Position numbers and translations under genes: made by a program | Shown: piece after piece, positions 55,525 through 64,000 of the stretch | How positions within the stretch are numbered: position 1 is the stretch's first letter | How the letters are laid out: every line of letters starts with the position of its first letter | The notes under the pieces: model-generated | Database searches by the model: none | What the model was told of the DNA's origin: nothing | What the model saw: only the letters and a program-made list of their open reading frames with translations | From: Paracoccus subflavus | Lineage (GTDB): Bacteria; Pseudomonadota; Alphaproteobacteria; Rhodobacterales; Rhodobacteraceae | Reading direction: 5' to 3' | Assembly: GCF_004310345.1 (NCBI RefSeq) | Contig: NZ_SISK01000009.1 | Location: 1 to 64,000 of the forward strand | DNA length: 64,000 nucleotides

Positions 55525-56538
55525 TTGGCTGAAGACAGCAGGATATTGGCGGGCAAACGGACCACGATCTATGACATCGCGCGCTTGGCCGAGACCTCCG
55601 CAAGTGCGGTCAGTTCCGTGCTCAACGGATCTTGGCAAAAACGCCGGATCAGCAAGCGCCTCGCTGCCAAAATCACGGAGATTGCCGAACGCGAAGGCTA
55701 TTCTGCCAATGCGCAGGCGAGCCTGTTGCGCCGTGCCCGCTCCAACATCGTCGGCATGATCGTTCCGAAATACGACAACCGTTATTTCGGATCGATCGCT
55801 GAGCAGTTCGAAGCCATCTCGAGGGCCCGCGGCCTCTTTCCCGTCGTCACCTGCACCCAGCGCGAACCGGCCCTCGAGGTGGAGGCTGCCAAGGAACTTA
55901 TCTCGTTTCAAGCGGAATGCCTGATTGCGACCGGCGCCACGGATCCGGATCATTTGACCGCACTCTGCGAAGCTGCTGGAGTCCTCTCGATCAATCTCGA
56001 TCTACCGGGCAATGCGGCCGTTTCGGTCATCTCGGACAATTACGGCGGCGCGCGAGAACTGACCGCGCTCATCCTGGATCGGTGCCGGGAGATCGGCTAT
56101 GAAGGTGCGCTTCATTTCGTCGGGGGCCGCCCGAGCGATCACAATACGGCGGTTCGATTGCGCGGCTTTCTGGATGTCCATCACGCGCGCGGTATCGCCG
56201 TGCCGGAAGATCATGTATTGGTGCCGGGCTACTCTGCGGACCGGGCGGAGCAGGCCATGAAGTCGCTTTCGCCGCGCGATGCGATGGGCATATTCGTCAA
56301 CTCGACGATTTCGCTGGAAGGCGTTGTGCGATGGAGTCAAGGTCTGAACGATGCGGCGCGTCAGCGTTTGCGCTACGGCTGCTTCGACTACGATCCCTTC
56401 GCGGCTCTGTTGCCGTCCAATGTCGGGATGGTTCAGCAGAATATTTCCAAGATGCTCGAAACGGCGTTCGACATCATGGATACGCGCAGGCATCCGTCCG
56501 AGCCTATCCTGGTCCCTTGCGTTCTCAGACCGTGTTGA
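55525..56538 (+). CDS. LacI-family transcriptional regulator of the sugar operon
   Basis: 337 residues from a TTG start at 55525 chosen because AAGGGA lies about 8 bp upstream and the HTH begins soon after; no ATG is available. The N-terminal LacI helix-turn-helix reads TIYDIARLAETSASAVSSVLNGSW. The effector domain (about 70-335) is of the periplasmic-binding type (NIVGMIVPKYDNRYFGSIAEQFE). It is divergent from the binding-protein gene and probably represses both through the palindrome between them. Confidence 0.9.
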   Translation: MAEDSRILAGKRTTIYDIARLAETSASAVSSVLNGSWQKRRISKRLAAKITEIAEREGYSANAQASLLRRARSNIVGMIVPKYDNRYFGSIAEQFEAISRARGLFPVVTCTQREPALEVEAAKELISFQAECLIATGATDPDHLTALCEAAGVLSINLDLPGNAAVSVISDNYGGARELTALILDRCREIGYEGALHFVGGRPSDHNTAVRLRGFLDVHHARGIAVPEDHVLVPGYSADRAEQAMKSLSPRDAMGIFVNSTISLEGVVRWSQGLNDAARQRLRYGCFDYDPFAALLPSNVGMVQQNISKMLETAFDIMDTRRHPSEPILVPCVLRPC

Positions 56539-57003
56539 CAGCTTCCGATCGCAGTAAGACGGGCGCCTGCGCCTCCGGCGGAATCGGGCAGATATAGGGC
56601 CGATGTCGCGTCCGCGCCTTGAGCTTGGCTTTGGCGGCTTCGATAAGACGCGCATTCCGGACCATCTCGACCGCTGTCGCGGCTATCACTTTCGCAGCAT
56701 GAACCAGACCTTTGTGCGCGGCTCCCGCCTTTCCCTGCGCCGTGGTCTGCCACGAATGTCCCGGGGTTCCGATCACATGGGTGGCGATACGCGCCTGTGC
56801 CGTTGGAAGCACCCAACTCACATCCCCGACATCGGTAGATCCGATCATTGCCTCCCCAGCTTGGCGAAAAGGGACGATGAAATCGCAAAGCGCCTGGCCA
56901 GCCTTTGGTTCGATCCCGCAACGTCGGTAGTCTCTCGCGATGTCGTCTTCGCTCAGCTTCGCCTGTATCTTGGAAGCGAAGTCACGGTCGGCGTCATCGA
57001 AGG
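56525..57003 (-). pseudogene. M20-family amidohydrolase, C-terminal fragment (AbgB-like)
   Basis: On the minus strand an open frame of about 159 residues begins near 57003 with DADRDFASKIQAKLSEDDIA. It includes MIGSTDVGDVSWVLPTAQ and IGTPGHSWQTTAQG and ends ICPIPPEAQAP. This is the C-terminal third of M20D aminoacyl/p-aminobenzoyl-glutamate hydrolases. A stop near 57008 and unrelated sequence beyond show the N-terminal part is lost. Its 3' end touches the LacI stop. Confidence 0.75.
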
Positions 57004-57119
57004 CGAACTAAGCGACATGCTCAGGGCCGCCCGCGTCACCACCGATACTTGGCACGTGTTCCTAGACGACTTTGTCGATGTCAAAGACCTCGTCGCCCGC
57101 ATCAAGGCCTAAGCGCCGT

Positions 57120-57525
57120 GGTAACAACCGGCCGGTTACATTCTATGCCTGGAAGGCGAAGTATTCCGGGATGACGGTGTTGGAGGCCAAGCGACTGAAG
57201 GCGCTGGAGGACGAGAATGCCAAGCTGAGGAAGCTCTTGGCCGAGCAGATGCTCGACATGGCGGCGATGAAGGAACTGCTGTCAAAAAAATGGTAACGCC
57301 CGCTGTGAAGCGCGAGGCTGTCGCGCATCTGAAGGCCGATTTCGGGCTGTCGGAGCGGCGGGCGTGCGAGATTGCGGGGCGGACCGGAAGATGGTGCTAC
57401 CAGTTGCAACGTGCGCCAGACACCGTGCTGCGCGGTCGGCTGCGGGATCTGGTCAATGAGCGGCGCCGGTTCGGCTACCGGCGGCTCTTGGTGCTGCTCA
57501 GGCGCGAGGCCGAAGGCACTCGCAG
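57120..57525 (+). mobile_element. IS3-family fragment (OrfA C-terminus and OrfB N-terminus)
   Basis: 57122-57296 encodes TFYAWKAKYSGM and MTVLEAKRLKALEDENAKLR, ending LLSKKW, the leucine-zipper end of an IS3 OrfA. OrfB begins at 57290 in another frame (KREAVAHLKADFGLSERRAC, RRRFGYRRLLVLLRRE) and breaks off at about 57525. The helix-turn-helix of OrfA and the DDE core of OrfB are missing. The upstream stretch 57009-57112 encodes a C-terminal tail (TWHVFLDDFVDVKDLVARI) of an unrecognised protein. Confidence 0.75.
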
Positions 57526-57528
57526 CAC

Positions 57529-57885
57529 ATGCAAGGACTTTCAGCAGTACTTCTTATCAACGCCGTCCGCGAAGACAAACCAATTGTGCTTGTAGCTGGA
57601 CAGGACTTTGCGGTTCCTCCTCCGCCATCGAGTGTGCTGACGCTCTTCAAGAAACGAACAGTCTATTCTGATGAACGCTTCAGCTGGCCCCAAGTGCTCG
57701 AGCATCAGCTCAATGACGAGGACAAGGATTTTCTTGCGGAACGCTTCGACCGCATGGCCCCGAATTCCATTGCGTTGCGAGCAATTGAACTTCCATGGAG
57801 CGCTGTCTTTACCTCCTCGATTGATCCGCGATTTGCCAATCGATTTTCAACTCGCGGCCGGCAGCCAGAGGCAGTGCTAACCCGC
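57529..57885 (+). pseudogene. N-terminal fragment of a possible SIR2-like defence protein
   Basis: The frame reads NAVREDKPIVLVAGQDFAVP, then QLNDEDKDFLAERFDRMAPN and IELPWSAVFTSSIDPRFANR. The G-Q-D-F after a hydrophobic strand and the TSSIDPRF segment resemble the NAD-binding start and the TTNYD-like motif of SIR2-type domains in anti-phage proteins. It is cut on both sides by IS3 sequence. The assignment is tentative; what is certain is a broken gene between two IS fragments. Confidence 0.4.
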
Positions 57886-58055
57886 CATACTTCGCCCGCC
57901 ATTTGTAAAACGAGGCGTTGCTCCTGCCATGCTCGCGGCAAAGCTCGGCACACAGGCACACAGGCACACAGGCACACAGGCTTCAGCCTGCCGCAGGATC
58001 GCGATGATCTGCGCTTCCGTGCATCTGCTTGTCTTTATTCAGAATCTCCTTATTT
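57886..58055 (-). mobile_element. IS3-family OrfA fragment with an internal 8-bp repeat expansion
   Basis: On the minus strand TEAQIIAILRQAEA (near 58010) should run into ELCREHGRSNASFYKWRAKY (near 57930) but the two are in different frames. Between them, at about 57946-57978, the 8-mer ACACAGGC (plus strand) is repeated four times. The start codon is also lost. This is a decayed copy. Confidence 0.65.
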
Positions 58056-58184
58056 ATCCTGGCGATAAAACTCGACCTCCGCAGCTCCTTACTTTCGGGG
58101 GGATTGCCAATCTGAACGCGTGAAAGCATTCGTGCCCGTTTCCGCCACCCCCGCCAGCCCGGATGGACCGGCTCTGCCGTCATC

Positions 58185-58826
58185 TCAGGCGGGCGAACCG
58201 GACGATCGGCCGCAGGCCGATGCCAGGCGCCCGTCCATCCTCTGCAAATCCGCGACCCAAGCCGCTTCGGCGCTGAAGTCGTGGGGCACCTGATCCGCGG
58301 TGCGGCGGCCCGACAGGCTCTGGCTGGCGAAGAAATCGAAACCATAAAGTGTCAGGCTGGCCAGCGGCGACCGCAGCAACAGATCGATCAACATCGCCCC
58401 GGTGGTGGGCGGGGCGGCAAGGCGGTCCCGCAGCGCGCGGTAATCCTCCAAGGGGTGCAGATAGAAACCCGGACTGCTCGCCGTCCGCCAGCCCAGCCGC
58501 TTGCGCTTGGGCGACATCCACAGCAGGCGCGACGGGTCCAGCCGGGCGCGGTCCTCGTCGGACAGGCGCACGGCCAGGGCCAGCCAGCCGGTGCGGGTGC
58601 CGTGGCTGTGGGCGGCAGGCATGGGCGCGCGGTTGATGCGGACTACGACATCGGCGGCGTCGATGGCCGGGCCGTGCCGGGTTTGCGCCAGCGACCGGGC
58701 GTTGCCGACCAAGGCGACTGACCTGCCCTCCAGATCGGCCAGCAGATCGGCCTGCGGGACTGACAGGGCCTGCAGCGCCTGTTCGTCGCGCAGGGTCCGG
58801 GCGGCATAGAAGCGCAGCTTGTTCAT
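58185..58826 (-). CDS. Sialyltransferase-like glycosyltransferase (GT29 type)
   Basis: The 213-residue protein has the L-type motif SVALVGNARSL (near 35) with DAADVVVRINRAP about 20 residues on, and the S-type motif PPTTGAMLIDLLL (near 138), then LTLYGFDFF. This is the pattern of bacterial GT29-like proteins, which in animals transfer sialic acid from CMP-sialic acid. It overlaps the GT4 gene by 4 bp, so it probably decorates the same surface glycan. The sugar it moves is not known. Confidence 0.75.
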   Translation of the reverse strand: MNKLRFYAARTLRDEQALQALSVPQADLLADLEGRSVALVGNARSLAQTRHGPAIDAADVVVRINRAPMPAAHSHGTRTGWLALAVRLSDEDRARLDPSRLLWMSPKRKRLGWRTASSPGFYLHPLEDYRALRDRLAAPPTTGAMLIDLLLRSPLASLTLYGFDFFASQSLSGRRTADQVPHDFSAEAAWVADLQRMDGRLASACGRSSGSPA

Positions 58827-59860
58827 GGCCGGGCCAGCAGGTCGTTGTAGATCGCGACCAGGGCGCGGGCCTCGGCCTCGATGGCGTGGTTCGCCGCCAC
58901 ATGGGCGCGGGCCGCCCGGCCCGCCGCCGCACGGGCGTCGTCGTCGTCCAGCCAGCGGCGCAGGGCCTCGGACAACGCGTCCTCATTGTCTGGCGGCACC
59001 AGACTGCCGGTCACGCCGTCGCGGATCAGTGTCTCATAGGCGCCGACGCGGGCGGCGACGGTCGGTACGCCGCAAGCCATCGCCTCGAGCGGGGTCAGCC
59101 CGAAGCCTTCCCACCGGGCAGGGGCGGCGAACAGATCCAGCGCCTGGTAATGGCGCACCACCTGGTCCCAGGGCAATTCGCCCAGAAAGCGGATGCGATC
59201 CTCCAGCCCCGCTGCGCGTATCTCGGGAAGCAACCCGTCGGCAAAGGCGCGGTTGTCGGGCGTGATGCGCCCCGTGAACAGGATCTGCACATGCGGCCGC
59301 CGGGGCAGCAGCCGCAGCCCGGCGCGCACCAGCAGATCGACGCCCTTCTGCGCCCGGATCCGGCCAAAGCAGCCGATCAGCACCGCGTCGGGATCAAGGT
59401 CCAGGTCGCGGCGCAGCGCGGCCCGGTCGGCAGGGGGATGAAAGACATCCGTATCGACCCCGTGCATCACCACCGTCGCGGGACGGTCCAGATAGCCTGC
59501 CGCCTTGTCCGAGGTCGCGACAAGCATGTCCTGCTGGCGGATCAGCCATCTGGTGAATCCGGTATGGCGCCGTTGCGCGGCCGAGGTGAACATCAGCCGG
59601 TATTTCCGCCGCAGCACGCGGCGCAGCACCAGCCCCAGCGCCATTTCGGTATTGCGCCGCGCGTGCCAGACCCGCCACCGGTCGCGCGGCATCAGGGCGG
59701 CGCGGATCAGCGGGATATGCGGCACCCCGGGCGGCAGGCCGGGGCCTGTCGCGCGGATTGCGATCATCCGGGCCTGCACCGGGATCAGCCGCACCACGGT
59801 GGCGGTAACCCCCGACAGGCGGCGCTTCAGGTTGGGGGCGATCACCAGGGCGTCATCCAT
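58823..59860 (-). CDS. GT4-family glycosyltransferase, LPS core type (LpcC-like)
   Basis: The 345-residue protein starts at 59860. The N-terminus APNLKRRLSGVTATVVRLIPVQ is that of rhizobial/rhodobacterial LpcC-type core mannosyltransferases. The GT-B C-terminal half has LIGCFGRIRAQKGVDLLVRA and the EGFGLTPLEAMACGVPTVA nucleotide-sugar site. It should add a sugar to the LPS inner core at the cytosolic membrane face. Its start overlaps the MFS gene end by 8 bp. Confidence 0.87.
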   Translation of the reverse strand: MDDALVIAPNLKRRLSGVTATVVRLIPVQARMIAIRATGPGLPPGVPHIPLIRAALMPRDRWRVWHARRNTEMALGLVLRRVLRRKYRLMFTSAAQRRHTGFTRWLIRQQDMLVATSDKAAGYLDRPATVVMHGVDTDVFHPPADRAALRRDLDLDPDAVLIGCFGRIRAQKGVDLLVRAGLRLLPRRPHVQILFTGRITPDNRAFADGLLPEIRAAGLEDRIRFLGELPWDQVVRHYQALDLFAAPARWEGFGLTPLEAMACGVPTVAARVGAYETLIRDGVTGSLVPPDNEDALSEALRRWLDDDDARAAAGRAARAHVAANHAIEAEARALVAIYNDLLARP

Positions 59861-61085
59861 GCCGCGCCTCGGGCGTGCGGAAATACAGGGCAAAGCCTAT
59901 GGCCAACGGCACCGCGAAGAACAGGAACAGCAGCGCGAATGCCGTCGGTGGGGCAAATGCCGACGAGGCCGCCTGGAACACCGGCCGCGAGGCGAACTGC
60001 ATCACGCCCACCCCGCCGATCGAGATCATGTTCAGAAACGTCACCCCCCGGCCGACCAGATGATCGGGCAGGAACGACCGGCCATGCGCCATCAGCAGCA
60101 CATAGCCCGCCCCCGACAGCCCGATCAGCGCCAGCAGGACCACGGCCAGACCCAGGCCGGGATCGGGGTTCAGCACCAGGAACACCAGAACCGCCAGCGT
60201 GGCCCCGGTGAAAACCAGCACCGTCCTGCGCAGGCTGCCCAGCAGCCGCACCATCGGGGCGACCAGGAAATTGCCCGCGATCATCGCCAGCCCCATGGCC
60301 AGCGTCGCCCGACCGATCAGCGCCGCATCGGCATCGAACACCCGTTCCAGATAGGGCGCGGCCCACAACCCCCGGATGGCGGCCGAGGCGGCGTAGTTGA
60401 CGAAGAACAAGGGCAGGATGAACCACAGCGCACGGATGCGCAGCACCTCGGCCAGCGATCCTTTCGGCTGATCCGCCCCCAGCCGGGCGGGATCGCGCAC
60501 GGTCAGGCCGATCAGCACCGCCACCGCCACGGTCGCTGCGCCCAGGCCTGCCATGGTGGGCCGCCAGCCCAGCGACTCGATCGCCCAGACCAGCGGCGTG
60601 GCGCCCAGGATATTGCCCAGCGACCCGAACCCCACGACCATCCCGGCCAGGGCGCCAAAGGCCGCCGCCGGGTATTCGCGCGCAATGATGTAGTACGATC
60701 CCATCAACGCCGGCGCGCAGCCCACGCCCAGCAGGGCCATCGCCAGATGCAGGTGCCAGGGCGCCTGCGCCAGGGCAAAGACCGCCGCGCCCGCGCCCCC
60801 TGCGATGCCCAGCAGCAGCGCCACCGTCAGGCGCGGCCCCCACCGGTCCAGCATCCGTCCCACCGGGATCTGCATCAGGGCAAAGGCCACGAACCACAGC
60901 CCCGACGACAGGGCCAGATCGCCGGGCGTGGCGCCCATCTCGGTCCCCAGCACGGGCGTCAGCACGGCCAGAAAGGCGCGGTAGAACTGGGAAAGGACAT
61001 AGGCCAGCACCAGGCTGACGATGCCCACGGATATGGCTGGCACCGGCACCTCCCCTGTTCCGACCGATGCCGCAAGCTGTGACAT
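59853..61085 (-). CDS. MFS transporter
   Basis: The 410-residue protein starts at 61085 and has 12 membrane helices. A RMLDRWGPR loop between helices 2 and 3 is the MFS motif-A form. The N-terminal half contains FYRAFLAVLTPVLGTEMG, a pattern seen in nitrate/sugar-phosphate-like and NNP-like permeases. The substrate is unknown. It is encoded upstream of the two glycosyltransferases on the same strand. Confidence 0.88.
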   Translation of the reverse strand: MSQLAASVGTGEVPVPAISVGIVSLVLAYVLSQFYRAFLAVLTPVLGTEMGATPGDLALSSGLWFVAFALMQIPVGRMLDRWGPRLTVALLLGIAGGAGAAVFALAQAPWHLHLAMALLGVGCAPALMGSYYIIAREYPAAAFGALAGMVVGFGSLGNILGATPLVWAIESLGWRPTMAGLGAATVAVAVLIGLTVRDPARLGADQPKGSLAEVLRIRALWFILPLFFVNYAASAAIRGLWAAPYLERVFDADAALIGRATLAMGLAMIAGNFLVAPMVRLLGSLRRTVLVFTGATLAVLVFLVLNPDPGLGLAVVLLALIGLSGAGYVLLMAHGRSFLPDHLVGRGVTFLNMISIGGVGVMQFASRPVFQAASSAFAPPTAFALLFLFFAVPLAIGFALYFRTPEARHG

Positions 61086-61218
61086 CGGCGCGAAAGGTGC
61101 AAGATGTGCGATGAAGCGCGCCCGGCCCTGACAGGCGCGCAGGGTCATTCGATTGTCTGATGCAACGATTCGACGCGTTGTTTCTTTATTGAACGTCAAC
61201 GCCAACCATGGACCTCTC

Positions 61219-62736
61219 ATGACCCTGTTCAAGCCCGGTCGCAACTGCTGGCGCGTCGAGACCGCCGAGCGGATGGCCGTCATCATCGACGGCCAGGCCT
61301 ATTTCCGTGCCCTGCGCGAGGCGCTTCTCAAGGCCAGGCGCATGGTGATGATGATCGGCTGGGACTTCGATTTCGAGATCGAGATGCTGCCCGGCGAAAG
61401 CGATGCCGATGGCCTTGCGCCCGACGGCTTTCCCAACCGCGTGGGTCCGTTTCTCGAGGCCATCGTCGAACGGCGCGAGGGCCTGGACATCTATTTGCTG
61501 AAATGGAGCGGCGGGGCCCTGATCGCGCCGGGCCGCATCCTGCCCGCGCTCGCCGTCAAGCTGATGTCACCCGACCAGATCCATCTGGCCTTCGACGGGC
61601 GCCATCCGCTGGGGGCCTGCCACCATCAGAAAATCGTCGCCATCGACGACAGCCTGGCGTTCTGCGGCGGCATCGACGTGACGGACGGCCGCTGGGACGA
61701 CCGCGGCCATCTGGACGACAATCCGCTGCGCTGCCTCAAGGGCGGGGACTGCGCGCCGCCCTGGCACGATGCCTCGACCGTGATGTCCGGCCCCGCCGCC
61801 GCGGCGCTGTCCGAACTGGCCCGCGCCCGCTGGGCCCGCGCCCACGATGCCGAGGTGGAGGAGGATTTCGCCCCCGGCGAAGATATCTGGCCCGACAGCA
61901 TCGCGTCGGCCTTTCACGACATCCCCGTGGCCATCGCCCGCACCGCCCCCCCCGAGGCCGGCCGACGCGGCATCCACGAGATCGAGGATCTGTATCTGGA
62001 CGCCATCGCCGCAGCCCGCGACAGCATCTATATCGAATCGCAGTATTTCTGTGCCGACAGCATCACCCGCGCCATCCGGCGGCGCCTGGCCGAACCCGAC
62101 GGCCCCGACGTGGTGGTCATCAATCCGCTTGCCGCCCATGGCCATCTCGAGGATCTGGCCATGCATGTCACGCGCAGCCGGATGGTGCGCACCCTGCGCC
62201 ACCACGATCCCCATAACCGGTTCCGGATCCTGTATCCGGTCACCGACAAGGGCGATCCGATCTATGTCCATGCCAAGATCATGATCGTGGACGACTGGCT
62301 GCTGCGCATCGGGTCCAGCAATATCGACCGCAGGTCCATGGGCTTCGACACCGAATGCGACGTGGCCATAGAAGCCCCCGACGCCGCCACCCGACGGTTG
62401 ATCCTGGATTTCCGCAACGACCTGCTGGCCGAGCATCTGGACACGGATCCCGCCGCCGTCAGCGACGGGATCGGTCGCCACGGCGGGCTTGTGCGCGCGG
62501 TGGACCACCTGTGGCATGCCGAGGGGCGGGGGCTGCGCCCCTTGCCGCTGCGCCGCGAGAACTGGCTGGGCAGCGTGCTGGCCCGGACGCGGTTCTTCGA
62601 CCCGCGCTATCGACGCAGCGCCGAGGCGCGGCTGGGCATCACGACGCGGCATCTTCTGATCGGCGGAGCGATCCTTGGCGGGGCGCTGTGGCTGGCGCGG
62701 CGGGGGCGTGACCCGGGACGGCGTGAAGACATCTGA
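61219..62736 (+). CDS. Phospholipase-D-superfamily protein (cardiolipin-synthase-like)
   Basis: The 505-residue protein starts at 61219. Two PLD motifs: HHQKIVAIDDSLAFCGGID (near 135) and HAKIMIVDDWLLRIGSSNID (near 352), each HxKxxxxD. The C-terminus has one hydrophobic segment (LIGGAILGGALWLA, near 480). It acts on phospholipids, either as a transphosphatidylase or hydrolase. It is divergent from the MFS gene with 133 bp between the starts. Confidence 0.9.
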   Translation: MTLFKPGRNCWRVETAERMAVIIDGQAYFRALREALLKARRMVMMIGWDFDFEIEMLPGESDADGLAPDGFPNRVGPFLEAIVERREGLDIYLLKWSGGALIAPGRILPALAVKLMSPDQIHLAFDGRHPLGACHHQKIVAIDDSLAFCGGIDVTDGRWDDRGHLDDNPLRCLKGGDCAPPWHDASTVMSGPAAAALSELARARWARAHDAEVEEDFAPGEDIWPDSIASAFHDIPVAIARTAPPEAGRRGIHEIEDLYLDAIAAARDSIYIESQYFCADSITRAIRRRLAEPDGPDVVVINPLAAHGHLEDLAMHVTRSRMVRTLRHHDPHNRFRILYPVTDKGDPIYVHAKIMIVDDWLLRIGSSNIDRRSMGFDTECDVAIEAPDAATRRLILDFRNDLLAEHLDTDPAAVSDGIGRHGGLVRAVDHLWHAEGRGLRPLPLRRENWLGSVLARTRFFDPRYRRSAEARLGITTRHLLIGGAILGGALWLARRGRDPGRREDI

Positions 62737-63169
62737 GGGCCGGCGGGAACCGTTGCTGCCCCTCAACTTTCCCGATGCGGCTGCCGTAGGGGGTGAAAAT
62801 CCGTTTTGATGGCGAACATGCAGACATAACGAGTGGACAGGGGCATCGAAATTTTGATTCCCGGATGCAATATGCGGAAAGATAATCGTTTTTCCAAACC
62901 AAAGAAACACCATGCCGATCAGGCTTTCGGGATGGTCGGATGGGCTGACTGTCAAACCGTTTCTCGTGCGTCAAGTCCCGCGAAATACTGAGGGGGTGAG
63001 ATTCCCTTGGGGCAAGCTCCGAAAACCGCTCATTTTTTTGTGGCATCGGGCAGGAATTTGCCTAGCTGACACCTTTCTGCTACCTCTGCGTGGCAGTCCT
63101 TCGTAAAGACCCTGCGCAATCGCGTGCCGCATCAGACAGGCCGCGTCATAATCTTTACAGGACAGAAAA
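62737..63169. other. 433-bp intergenic region
   Basis: Lies between the PLD-like gene and the next plus-strand gene. The centre (about 62840-62920) is AT-richer than the surroundings and could hold a promoter. No RNA gene, repeat or good hairpin is seen. A CAGGACAG ribosome-site-like sequence precedes the ATG at 63170. Confidence 0.5.
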
Positions 63170-64000
63170 ATGCTGCTTCGTGATCTTCTTGTTGCCTTGC
63201 CCGGCATCATCGCGCCCACCGCGCCGTCGTCTCGTGCCGAAGAGGTCGAGGTCCAGTCGTCCTCGTCGATCGTCAGCCCCGCTGCCACCGCGGCAATGCC
63301 AGGAACGATCTTGCCCGACACCGGCGCATCGTCGGGCTTTCTGGGAGATGCCTTCAAGGATTTCTACGGGCAGACGGGATTCCAGGTCGCGGAGCAGGTC
63401 GAGCCTGGTCCGGCTGCGCCCGCTCCGACCGAGCCCGACCCCGCCCCCCCGGCCGCGCCCGATCCCGTGGCCCCGGCCAATCCCGACCCCGTGCCCCCGG
63501 TCAAGGATATTCCGCAGGAGGAGGTGATCCGGGACGAACCCGAGGCAGGGACGGGCGGGAACACCGGGGGCGGCGTGCCCCTGCCATCGACCGTCGATGC
63601 GATGACCGCCGAGGCCGGTCGCGTCACGACGATCGATATCAGCGGCGCCGGCGACATTGCCGATATCCGCATCCTGTCGCAGACCAGCCACGGCCATGTC
63701 AGCGTCAATCCCGACAATACCCTGTCCCTGGTGCTGAGCGAGGCGCCGACGGAAAAGTCCGACACGTCCTTCCGGTATGAAATCACCTATGCGGACGGCA
63801 AGACCCAGGAAGTCGATGCCAGGGTCGACGTGACCCCTGGGGCCGAGCCGAAGGGCTGGGGGCAGGGCGATTTCTACATGCTGGAAACCGGGGCCGATGG
63901 CCGCGCCGTGGTCGAACATGGCGAAAACCACCGCAAGATCTATGTCACCGAGGGTGCCCACGGCCTGACCCGGGCCGAGATTGCCCAGGCCGAAGGCATA
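63170..64000 (+). CDS. Exported proline-rich surface-type protein, 5' part only
   Basis: The frame is open from ATG 63170 to the window end (277 codons). A weak signal peptide (LLVALPGIIAPTAPSSRA) leads to a Ser/Thr-rich stretch. A Pro-rich linker with repeated PDP/PAP units follows (about 80-115), then a beta-rich domain with cadherin/Ig-like pattern (TIDISGAGDIADIRILSQTS, SHGHVSVNPDNTLSLVL). It resembles the start of large secreted adhesin or calcium-binding proteins. The end of the gene is unseen. Confidence 0.65.
   Translation, partial: MLLRDLLVALPGIIAPTAPSSRAEEVEVQSSSSIVSPAATAAMPGTILPDTGASSGFLGDAFKDFYGQTGFQVAEQVEPGPAAPAPTEPDPAPPAAPDPVAPANPDPVPPVKDIPQEEVIRDEPEAGTGGNTGGGVPLPSTVDAMTAEAGRVTTIDISGAGDIADIRILSQTSHGHVSVNPDNTLSLVLSEAPTEKSDTSFRYEITYADGKTQEVDARVDVTPGAEPKGWGQGDFYMLETGADGRAVVEHGENHRKIYVTEGAHGLTRAEIAQAEGI

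Noticed and set aside
59505..61082. A 525-codon plus-strand open frame rich in Gln, Arg and His
   Set aside because: Antisense to the MFS transporter and glycosyltransferase genes; composition is typical of a reversed hydrophobic gene.

Overview
The window looks like chromosome (or large replicon) of an alphaproteobacterium of the Rhodobacteraceae, most probably Paracoccus-like. This is inferred from the high GC, the initiator-tRNA sequence, the ECF sigma/sulfite dehydrogenase gene set, the core-LPS glycosyltransferase and the style of the prophage genes. No rRNA, repABC genes or CRISPR array is seen.

Layout. (1) 1-5100: the end of an IS256-type element that has cut mprF; a two-component system (kinase, OmpR-type regulator) behind a secreted PepSY protein; a small membrane protein; and an EamA transporter remnant cut by an IS3 fragment. 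(2) 5100-15400: a sulfite-oxidation neighbourhood. A Tat-exported molybdenum sulfite dehydrogenase, a cytochrome c and an AcfC-like binding protein lie downstream of an ECF sigma/anti-sigma pair. A second ECF/anti-sigma pair lies on the far side. Four start regions share a GGAA-N18-CGTC motif at one fixed spacing, a likely ECF regulon. Malate dehydrogenase, a uracil-DNA-glycosylase-like protein and a LysR/TDT (possible sulfite exporter) pair follow. (3) 15400-23750: periplasmic copper handling: a frameshifted multicopper oxidase, DsbA-like thioredoxin, DUF305, L,D-transpeptidase, cytochrome c, DUF411, CsoR and a CopA-type ATPase, with two CsoR operators in the divergent promoter.

(4) 23900-43960: a genomic island whose right end is a 48-bp 3' fragment of the initiator tRNA gene, a typical attachment core. 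From the right it holds a helicase-nuclease gene, a tyrosine integrase, an AlpA/Xis-like regulator, a small protein, a VRR-NUC nuclease, a replication-type HTH protein with iteron-like repeats inside its gene, a frameshifted cytosine methyltransferase, then a six-gene operon: hsdM, hsdS, an unknown gene, an Abi-like gene, hsdR and a second nuclease. No capsid, tail or large-terminase gene is visible. A ParDE-type toxin pair and a truncated ParB-like gene mark the left part. The layout resembles a phage satellite carrying defence cargo. (5) 44090-49700: a Fic protein, then a decaying phage replication module (exonuclease fragment, RepA-like helicase with an amber codon, an iteron-like array, a RuvC-like nuclease, two broken small genes).

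(6) 49700-56540: a pentitol (probably ribitol) operon: FGGY kinase, SDR dehydrogenase, sugar ABC transporter, divergent LacI regulator. (7) 56500-58060: a scrapyard of M20 peptidase, IS3 and possible SIR2-like fragments. (8) 58180-64000: two glycosyltransferases (one GT29-like), an MFS transporter, a phospholipase-D-like enzyme and the start of a proline-rich exported protein that runs off the window.
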